Below are positions 17,479 to 23,524 of a stretch of DNA of 48,001 nucleotides, one piece after another; the first letter of the stretch is position 1; every line of letters begins with the position of its first letter. The notes beneath the pieces are model-generated. The model was not told the origin of the DNA. It saw only the letters and a program-made list of their open reading frames with translations, and made no database searches. The stretch is from Candidatus Colinaster equi (GTDB lineage Bacteria; Bacillota; Clostridia; Lachnospirales; Lachnospiraceae), in NCBI GenBank assembly GCA_018064425.1, contig JAGHVF010000034.1, positions 1 to 48,001 on the forward strand. Direction: 5' to 3'. The position numbers were made by a program, and so were the translations under genes.

Positions 17479-19197
17479 CTACTTCTTTTTACGTCTCTTT
17501 CTTGATCTGACTACGATATCTTCCTCGTGAATCAATCCCATTTTCTTACATACCCTTACAATCAAATGTCCCTTTGGCATCATAAGCAATTCTTTTTCTG
17601 TTGCAACTCCAAAGTGCAATACAAGAAATGCATATAATATCACACATAATATCATTGTAATACACAGGCGCACTACATTGGGTATACCGCCAATCAATGC
17701 ATTCGGATCACCAATTCTAGCTCTCATTATAGATGTTATTACAGCATTGCATCCGACTCCGAACAATCCCATAGCCACAGCCGCACACAACGGCAGAAAA
17801 TAACTTCTAATCATTTCCTGTTTGTAATGCAATGTCTTCTTCATTGCTATACCATTTAGCAGACACATCATACCCGAATAACAAATCGTTGCAATGACTA
17901 ACGCATACAAATCAAGTTTGGTATGCAACAGCAACGGAACTACCAATAGCGATTGAATAACAAGTGATATTGCCGCATTAACTACCGGAATATTAACATG
18001 TCCCGTTCCCTGCAAAATTGCATTGCTTAACGTAGATAGGCAATAGAAAACAACCGTAATACTTAATGCCTTAATCAATTTTGAAACAATAACGGCCGAT
18101 GACCTCTGCGGATACAACAACATTGTAACCGGCTCGGACAAAGCAAACAGTCCCATCGCAGCCGGCATTGCAATAAGCATCGTAACCTTAATTGCATATG
18201 CAATTTTGCGACGACCCTCTTTATGCTCTCCACGCTCATGTGTATGCGCTATTGTCGGAATAATCGCAGATGACATTGCAGATGCTATTGCAATCGGAAT
18301 GTTGATTATCTGCATAGCTTTTCCGGAAAACAGTCCGTACCTTGTAGATGCAACCGCTTCCGTAATTCCATGTACGCTCATGTTTATTTCCTGATAAAGT
18401 TTTAAGTTGGTAACTGTACTCAGATTATATATACATGTGCTTAAGACAACAGGTGTAACCATTCCGAAAATTATCTTCACTATTTCCCACGGATTTAAGA
18501 TATGTTTTGTCTTGTCATCATCTACCCATCTTTTAATGGTTTTTCTGTTGGCGAGATATGCAAGCAACATAAAAACAAATGCCACTAAAACACCGGCACC
18601 CGTTCCGATTGCACTACCCTTTGCTCCTGCAATCGCAAATGCAGATTCATCACCCTGAACATACGGCCTTGTAAGTACGTAAGCCATTAATATACTGACA
18701 ATCGCATTCGCTATCTGCTCTATTATCTGTGAAAACGATGTGAACACCATCGTACGATATGCCTGGAAATATCCTCTTAATGTTCCCAAAAAGCCGGATA
18801 CAAATATAGTCGGAGCAAAAATGCGCAGCACCTGTGCCGAATTCTGTCCGACGAACGTTGATGCAAAGGCAAAACAAACAAAAGCGCCGACGCCTCCCAC
18901 AACCGCAACATAACACAATGCACCGATAAACAATCTGAACGCATTACGATATTCGTTTACTCCCAATCTTGCGGCTATTACTTTGGATATCGCAGATGGA
19001 ATGCTATATGAGGAAACCAATAGAATAATAGTATAGAAATTATATGCTGTACTGTAATATCCGTTGCCCTCATCTCCGATTATCATTACGAGAGGACTTC
19101 GATACAATATGCCTATTATCCTGACAATTATTCCGGCAGCAGCCAGCACTCCGGCCTGAAATATGAAATTATGCCTTTTACTTTTACCCTGACTCAT
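17479..19197 (-). CDS. MOP-superfamily flippase (SpoVB/MurJ-like polysaccharide or lipid II exporter)
   Basis: 572 residues with about 14 predicted membrane segments. It begins with a basic N-terminus then HNFIFQAGVLAAAGIIVRIIG, and includes YSIPSAISKVIAARL and LRGYFQAYRTM, typical of SpoVB/YtgP-type transporters that flip lipid-linked sugar precursors. It ends with a basic RSRKRRKKK tail. A lipid II flippase is possible but sequence alone does not separate this from other lipid-linked saccharides. The start at 19197 fits the family N-terminus, yet no Shine-Dalgarno sequence precedes it, and TATACT sits 6 bases upstream, compatible with a leaderless message. It is divergent from the YjfB-like gene and heads the DUF3048-cobS group. 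Confidence 0.85.
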   Translation of the reverse strand: MSQGKSKRHNFIFQAGVLAAAGIIVRIIGILYRSPLVMIIGDEGNGYYSTAYNFYTIILLVSSYSIPSAISKVIAARLGVNEYRNAFRLFIGALCYVAVVGGVGAFVCFAFASTFVGQNSAQVLRIFAPTIFVSGFLGTLRGYFQAYRTMVFTSFSQIIEQIANAIVSILMAYVLTRPYVQGDESAFAIAGAKGSAIGTGAGVLVAFVFMLLAYLANRKTIKRWVDDDKTKHILNPWEIVKIIFGMVTPVVLSTCIYNLSTVTNLKLYQEINMSVHGITEAVASTRYGLFSGKAMQIINIPIAIASAMSSAIIPTIAHTHERGEHKEGRRKIAYAIKVTMLIAMPAAMGLFALSEPVTMLLYPQRSSAVIVSKLIKALSITVVFYCLSTLSNAILQGTGHVNIPVVNAAISLVIQSLLVVPLLLHTKLDLYALVIATICYSGMMCLLNGIAMKKTLHYKQEMIRSYFLPLCAAVAMGLFGVGCNAVITSIMRARIGDPNALIGGIPNVVRLCITMILCVILYAFLVLHFGVATEKELLMMPKGHLIVRVCKKMGLIHEEDIVVRSRKRRKKK

Positions 19198-19220
19198 AGG
19201 AATAGTATATGACAAATGTA

Positions 19221-19249
19221 TGGATAATTAAAGGTGTTTGTGATAAGAT
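19221..19249 (+). promoter_or_regulatory. Putative promoter of the YjfB-like gene
   Basis: TGGATA (19221-19226), a 17-base spacer and TAAGAT (19244-19249), with TGA directly before the -10 giving an extended -10 element. The -35 matches only 4 of 6. No flagellar sigma-D-type sequence is visible. Confidence 0.5.
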
Positions 19250-19286
19250 GTAGTTGAGAATGTAAGTTGCTCGAAAGGAGGTCTCT

Positions 19287-19478
19287 ATGGATATTCCGAT
19301 GATTTCCATGGCATTAGCCAGACAAAAAACACTATCGGATGTGCAGGTTTCATTATTATCCAACGCAATGGATGTGCAAGAGACCGGCGCGGAGGGTCTA
19401 TTGAATATTATCGATTCAAGTGCAATGGAACTGAGCGTCAATCCTGACATCGGTGCCAATTTTGATATTAAAGTATAA
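19287..19478 (+). CDS. YjfB family small protein
   Basis: 63 residues: MDIPMISMALARQKTLSDV, then a hydrophobic-alternating segment and SAMELSVNPDIGANFDIKV. It matches the YjfB family, labelled putative motility protein in databases because B. subtilis yjfB belongs to the motility (sigma-D) regulon; no biochemical activity is known. A strong SD (AAAGGAGG) sits about 8 bp before ATG. It is monocistronic, on the opposite strand to its neighbours, with a promoter upstream and a terminator 5 bp after the stop. No other motility gene is in the window. Confidence 0.82.
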   Translation: MDIPMISMALARQKTLSDVQVSLLSNAMDVQETGAEGLLNIIDSSAMELSVNPDIGANFDIKV

Positions 19479-19482
19479 AGAG

Positions 19483-19511
19483 GCGTATGAGCAATTGCCC
19501 ATACGCTTTTC
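19483..19511 (+). terminator. Terminator after the YjfB-like gene (possibly bidirectional)
   Basis: Perfect stem GCGTATG / CATACGC (19483-19489 with 19500-19506) and TTTTC behind it on the plus strand. On the minus strand the stem is followed by CTCTTTAT, so it may also stop transcription coming from cvfB, which ends at 19513. Confidence 0.8.
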
Positions 19512-19512
19512 A

Positions 19513-20352
19513 TTAACTCTCTTTCTTCAACTCTATTGAATCAGGTTTTATTTCAATCTTACCGGCCTTCAACAAATTTCCGACGGCTTTTTTGAATTCG
19601 TTCTTTGACATACCGGTTTCACTTCGTATCAATTCCGGAGATGCCTTATCGTTGAATGGCAGTTTACCGCCTAAAGACTCCAATTTCTTCATAACTTTAT
19701 CAGCATCAATACTCATTTGAATATATGATTTCTCACGCACGCTCAAATCGACTTTTCCATCTTCGCGCACACCCGTTACACGTGCTCTTACCGTTTGACC
19801 CGGAACAATCTGAGGCATAACTTCTTTCTTGGGAATAAGTCCCTGGTATTTATCATCGATTGCCACGAATGCACCAAAATTGTCACTAATCTCGTATACC
19901 GTACCTTCAACCCAATCGTCCTTTTGATACTTTCCGCCGGCCTTCAGATATTTGTACAATTTCATCGTTGCACACAATCTGTCACTCTTATCTATGTATA
20001 GGGCTACTAAAACTTCATCGCCTACTTTAACCTTTGCGGTCTGCTCCTTAAACGGTAAAAGTAAATCTTTTTCCAGACCCCAATTCAAAAACGCACCGAT
20101 TTTACCAACCTCTATACATGTAAGCTTCGCCACTTCGCCCAAAACAATCAAGGGTTCGTTTACCGTTGCGATAAGTCTGTCACTACTGTCCCTATAAACA
20201 AACACCTCAACAGTATCACCTTCTCTTGTCATAGGTGGTACTTGCTTTGCCGGCAACAGCACCTTCTGCGATGTGTTTCCACTATCGGCAAGGTATACAC
20301 CGAACTCTACCCGTTTAATTACTTCCAATTTTTGCTTTTTTCCAAGTTCCAT
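19513..20352 (-). CDS. cvfB: S1-type RNA-binding protein CvfB
   Basis: 279 residues of the CvfB/YitL family: tandem S1-like OB folds (about 1-65, 67-130 and 140-205; the third has DNFGAFVAIDDKYQGLIPKKE and KVDLSVREK) followed by a C-terminal winged helix (RSETGMSKNEFKKAVGNLLKAGKIEI). CvfB of staphylococci binds RNA and affects expression of virulence genes; here it is probably a general post-transcriptional factor. It is the last gene of a thioesterase-cls-cvfB unit, 17 bp after cls, with AAGGA as SD. Confidence 0.9.
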   Translation of the reverse strand: MELGKKQKLEVIKRVEFGVYLADSGNTSQKVLLPAKQVPPMTREGDTVEVFVYRDSSDRLIATVNEPLIVLGEVAKLTCIEVGKIGAFLNWGLEKDLLLPFKEQTAKVKVGDEVLVALYIDKSDRLCATMKLYKYLKAGGKYQKDDWVEGTVYEISDNFGAFVAIDDKYQGLIPKKEVMPQIVPGQTVRARVTGVREDGKVDLSVREKSYIQMSIDADKVMKKLESLGGKLPFNDKASPELIRSETGMSKNEFKKAVGNLLKAGKIEIKPDSIELKKES

Positions 20353-20369
20353 CGAATAATCCTTTCACC

Positions 20370-22007
20370 CTACATAAGCGGTCCAAACACTCTGAGAATT
20401 CTTCCAATCAATCTCTTCATAAGAGGAATCGACATATAATATTCCATATCTACGCATCTGCTTTGTTCAAACACAGAAGATATATCCTGCTTAATATCTG
20501 CAATACATTTGGTATTATACATAAACACTCCGCACTCATAATGCAGATATAGGCTACGATAATCCAAATTTACTGTTCCGACGGTTCCATATATGTCATC
20601 ACATATAAATGTCTTGGCATGAATAAATCCCGGAGTATACTCATATATCTTCACACCAGCAGATAGCATCGTAGGATAGTAACTTCTTGCTATCATATAC
20701 GGTATCTTTTTATCCGGAATATGCGGAATTACAATTCGTACATCTATGCCGCTTTTGGCTGTATGCATAATAAGAGTCTCGACTGCATGATCCGGAATGA
20801 AATACGGCGACGTAATCCATACATAATCCTTCGCATTGCTTATTATATCTTTATATACATACTTTGCAACCGCTTCCTGTCTATGCGGGCCGTCAGAATA
20901 CGGCAAAACTACGCCCTCGTCATTGTAATATGCATTTTCTCTGTTAGCAATATATTTCTCACACTCGTTTACAACAGTATTCCACTTATGCTTACCGCGT
21001 CTTACTCTCCATTCGCTCGTAGCACTCCACATCTGTAAAAACATCAATGTAAACTGCTTTACCGCTTCACCTTCAACTCTAAGCGCGTTGTCTTTCCAAT
21101 GGCCGAATTTCTCATATGCATTGATATACTCATCACACAAATTGAATCCGCCTGTATACGCTACTTTCCCATCAATAACAACAACTTTACGATGATCTCT
21201 GTTATTGTATCTCGTTGAAAGAAAAGGTGTAATATGACCTGCCGTCTTAACGTTTATCCCCAATTTCTTCAATTTCAACGGATAATTACGCGGCAAAAGC
21301 GCAGCACATCCCAAGTCATCATACATTACCCTGACTTCTACACCGTCTTTTACCTTTTGGCACAGAATATCAAGTACCGTATCCCAGAATTTACCTTCCT
21401 CAATCATAAAAAATTCAAGAAAAATGAATTCTGTGGCATTCCTCAAATCCTCGCAAAGCTGAGGAAAAACTTTATCACCCAACTCAAAATATGTCTCGCG
21501 GTTGCCGACAAAAATTCCTGTATTACCATATTTACGTAGATATCTTGCCATCTTTCCGATATCATGATTATCTTCGATAAGTGCATTTTGCAATTCATCA
21601 GACGGTGTAATATAGCTAGTTGTCTCTTGTTCTACCTGTCTAAGCGACTGTCTGGAATACATTGTACCCACATTGAATTTGACAAATAAATACAGTAGCA
21701 TTCCGCCAATAGGAAATAATGCAATTATTAATGACCATGTAAGCTTTGTCTCCGGCGTAATATTATTGCTTGTCAAAATGAATAATAAGACAACAAATCC
21801 AATAACCACCGAACCTTCCATTACAACTTTCGAGTAGTTATCAAGCAATAACAAAGACACCAGCACCAGCGCTACCTGCAAAAGAATTACCAACGCGGTA
21901 ATAAGGAATCCTCCAAACACAAGGCGCTTAATATAATAGAAAGTTGTTCTTTTTATTGCCTGTCCTGTTTCTTCACCTTTGTTTTTTTGTCTGTTATATT
22001 CACCCAT
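20370..22007 (-). CDS. cls: Cardiolipin synthase (phospholipase D family)
   Basis: 545 residues. Two N-terminal membrane segments (about 27-52 and 62-80) plus a third near 90-108, then two phospholipase D HKD motifs: HRKVVVIDGKVAYTGG (His272, Lys274, Asp279) and HAKTFICDDIYGTVG (His463, Lys465, Asp470). It condenses two phosphatidylglycerols to cardiolipin and glycerol at the inner face of the membrane. The length is slightly above the usual 480-510 because of a longer cytoplasmic N-terminus. RBS AAGAGG, 8 bp upstream. It starts 15 bp after the thioesterase stop, linking acyl-chain supply and membrane lipid in one operon. Confidence 0.94.
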   Translation of the reverse strand: MGEYNRQKNKGEETGQAIKRTTFYYIKRLVFGGFLITALVILLQVALVLVSLLLLDNYSKVVMEGSVVIGFVVLLFILTSNNITPETKLTWSLIIALFPIGGMLLYLFVKFNVGTMYSRQSLRQVEQETTSYITPSDELQNALIEDNHDIGKMARYLRKYGNTGIFVGNRETYFELGDKVFPQLCEDLRNATEFIFLEFFMIEEGKFWDTVLDILCQKVKDGVEVRVMYDDLGCAALLPRNYPLKLKKLGINVKTAGHITPFLSTRYNNRDHRKVVVIDGKVAYTGGFNLCDEYINAYEKFGHWKDNALRVEGEAVKQFTLMFLQMWSATSEWRVRRGKHKWNTVVNECEKYIANRENAYYNDEGVVLPYSDGPHRQEAVAKYVYKDIISNAKDYVWITSPYFIPDHAVETLIMHTAKSGIDVRIVIPHIPDKKIPYMIARSYYPTMLSAGVKIYEYTPGFIHAKTFICDDIYGTVGTVNLDYRSLYLHYECGVFMYNTKCIADIKQDISSVFEQSRCVDMEYYMSIPLMKRLIGRILRVFGPLM

Positions 22008-22022
22008 ACTGTGCCTCTTAAC

Positions 22023-22772
22023 TTATACTGCAAACAATATAACCGAATACGGATTACCTTCTGTATCTTCCAGAACTATCAAACGTCCTTTTTCACTGTC
22101 AAAAGCCTTTATATTAATTTCATCACCAAAATGTGCCTGTGCTCTATATTCAACATACATTTTCTTATATCGCTCATCAGCATCAGCATAATCTGCTGCA
22201 ATCTTAATATACTGACAATTATTTACATGTCCGTTTGAATCAAGATGATGTCTTTGAATCGTTAATCTGCCTTCTTCGCAGATTACCGCTTCCGTTCCAT
22301 CTATATAAAAATATCCGTTTGTGTCAAATTTCGGTATTTCCACTTTTCTTTTGTTGGAATAATCCATATCAAGTCTGTCTTCCAAATCATAAGCATTAAT
22401 CAATTCATCTGACGGCTTGACAATACATTGCTTATCCCAATCCATCAGTACCCATACAGAATTGGCCTTTACAATATATTCCCCTTTATCATCCTTCAAA
22501 TAATAGTTACGATATCCCATTATGGACTTAAAACCATATGGGAATGTTCCCACAGTCACCCTGCTTCCATACATGGGTACCTTCAAAAACTCTATTTCCC
22601 AATAACTTATAACCCATACCAGGCTGCGCGGCTCTAAGTAGTCAAAACCGACGCCGCTATCATCCGAATGAAAGCATGAACAATCTTGAAAAGCATCCAC
22701 TATTGCCGGTATTGTCATTCTATGTTGCATATCAGATTGACAAAACGACACTCTAAAATCATATTCGTACAT
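22023..22772 (-). CDS. Acyl-ACP thioesterase
   Basis: 249 residues, a double hot-dog fold of the plant FatA/B-like family (PF01643-type). The N-terminal hot-dog holds YEYDFRVSFCQSDMQHRMTI and the C-terminal one RHHLDSNGHVNNCQYI, the usual catalytic Asn/His segment; the nearby acidic residues complete the site. It releases free fatty acids from acyl-ACP; chain-length preference is not readable. ATG at 22772 is chosen because GGGGAAG lies about 6 bp upstream. It heads the operon with cls and cvfB and has an extended -10 promoter overlapped by a perfect inverted repeat. Confidence 0.88.
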   Translation of the reverse strand: MYEYDFRVSFCQSDMQHRMTIPAIVDAFQDCSCFHSDDSGVGFDYLEPRSLVWVISYWEIEFLKVPMYGSRVTVGTFPYGFKSIMGYRNYYLKDDKGEYIVKANSVWVLMDWDKQCIVKPSDELINAYDLEDRLDMDYSNKRKVEIPKFDTNGYFYIDGTEAVICEEGRLTIQRHHLDSNGHVNNCQYIKIAADYADADERYKKMYVEYRAQAHFGDEINIKAFDSEKGRLIVLEDTEGNPYSVILFAV

Positions 22773-22807
22773 TTCTTCCCCTTTATCTGAATCAATATTT
22801 GTCATCC

Positions 22808-22841
22808 ATTATAGCACAAATGTAAAGTACAGTCCTTTACA
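22808..22841 (-). promoter_or_regulatory. Thioesterase operon promoter with overlapping inverted repeat
   Basis: On the minus strand TGC-TATAAT (extended -10; hexamer at 22813-22808). Upstream, over the -35 position, is a perfect inverted repeat TGTAAAG-N7-CTTTACA (22821-22841), with 7-bp arms and a 7-base spacer. The position is right for a repressor operator. It does not match the known FapR site. Confidence 0.65.
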
Positions 22842-22869
22842 CACATTCACAATAAAATGGCGCATTAGC

Positions 22870-22904
22870 AAAAAGAAGCGGACAAAGATAAATCTTCATC
22901 CGCT
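22870..22904 (-). terminator. Terminator after the 53-residue protein gene
   Basis: Stem AGCGGA...TCCGCT (22877-22904) with an inner AAGAT/ATCTT pairing, followed on the minus strand by CTTTTT. It lies 30 bp past the stop codon. Confidence 0.8.
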
Positions 22905-22933
22905 CCCTTTCTTATTATGTCAGCACCTAATAG

Positions 22934-23095
22934 TCAATTCTGATATGCCGTCATGGCTTTCTCAAAAAACTGCTGATATGATACGCTCTCCTTTTGCCCG
23001 TTCTCCCTGTTTCTTCGTACAGTAATCGGTCTTACCGCCATCTGACTGTTTCTCTGATTACCGTCACGCCCCGATTGAATCATTTGCACTGTCAT
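22934..23095 (-). CDS. Small protein of unknown function, 53 residues
   Basis: 53 residues from ATG at 23095, chosen because AAGGAGG lies 8 bp upstream: MTVQMIQSGRDGNQRN, a basic middle (VRRNRENGQKES) and a more hydrophobic end (YQQFFEKAMTAYQN). I do not recognise the family. No signal peptide, membrane segment or cysteines. The strong SD and the terminator directly behind support a real gene; it is preceded by an AT-rich region with a 24-bp palindrome. It is polar, Gln/Arg-rich and probably cytoplasmic. Function unknown. Confidence 0.65.
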   Translation of the reverse strand: MTVQMIQSGRDGNQRNSQMAVRPITVRRNRENGQKESVSYQQFFEKAMTAYQN

Positions 23096-23191
23096 ATATC
23101 CTACCTCCTTGTTTGATATAAAACCTGCCCACCAATTCATATATTTTATATATCGGTATATATATGCAATGACTTAACCGCAAAGCAATTT

Positions 23192-23215
23192 TTTCATACA
23201 ATATATTGTATGAAA
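23192..23215. promoter_or_regulatory. 24-bp perfect palindrome
   Basis: Each half is TTTCATACAATA, and the two halves are exact reverse complements with no spacer. It lies in the 263-bp AT-rich space between the 53-residue protein gene (minus) and tRNA-Gln (plus), about 100 bp upstream of the former. With no loop it is more likely a protein-binding site than an RNA hairpin. The rest of this gap holds AT repeats (23140-23165) and the tRNA promoter. Confidence 0.55.
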
Positions 23216-23301
23216 GCATATAATACGTACAAATTATTGTGCAATATCACACCATACTACTTATCTCCCAATACTATATCTAAAAAAATTATAAAATTTG
23301 C

Positions 23302-23330
23302 TTGCATTTAACTTACTTTTGATGTAATAT
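23302..23330 (+). promoter_or_regulatory. Promoter of tRNA-Gln
   Basis: TTGCAT (23302-23307), a 17-base spacer and TAATAT (23325-23330). The predicted start is about 23337, roughly 22 nt before the mature tRNA. Confidence 0.75.
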
Positions 23331-23358
23331 ATGCAAGTGGCTGTTAAACAACACATAT

Positions 23359-23431
23359 AGCGCTATCGCCAAATGGTAAGGCAACGGACTCTGACTCCGT
23401 CATTTTCTTGGTTCGAATCCAAGTAGCGCTG
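23359..23431 (+). tRNA. tRNA-Gln (anticodon CTG)
   Basis: A cloverleaf folds by eye: acceptor AGCGCTA (23359-23365) with TAGCGCT (23424-23430), discriminator G at 23431, D arm GCC...GGC, anticodon stem ACGGA/TCCGT with loop CTCTGAC (anticodon CTG, reading CAG), and T arm CTTGG-TTCGAAT-CCAAG. CCA is not encoded. In most Firmicutes tRNA-Gln is first charged with Glu and then amidated by GatCAB. It is a single-gene unit with its own promoter and terminator. Confidence 0.95.
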
Positions 23432-23433
23432 CT

Positions 23434-23468
23434 AAGACCTTGAGACAATTGTTTCAAGGTCTTTTTTA
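23434..23468 (+). terminator. Terminator of tRNA-Gln
   Basis: Perfect 10-bp stem AAGACCTTGA / TCAAGGTCTT (23434-23443 with 23454-23463) followed by TTTT. Confidence 0.92.
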
Positions 23469-23484
23469 TTCCCAACGTATATAG

Positions 23485-23511
23485 AAAAGGCGCTCAATAC
23501 TGAGCGCCTTT
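23485..23511 (-). terminator. Terminator after the formate dehydrogenase operon
   Basis: Perfect stem AAAGGCGCTCA / TGAGCGCCTTT with a 4-base loop (23486-23511); the minus strand continues TTTTC. It lies 13 bp after the fdhA stop codon. Confidence 0.9.
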
Positions 23512-23524
23512 AGTCAACATAATT

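Noticed and set aside
23110-23170. AT-rich TATATA runs as a possible replication origin or DNA unwinding element
   Set aside because: No DnaA-box cluster or origin-linked gene is near; simple AT richness of an intergenic region explains it.
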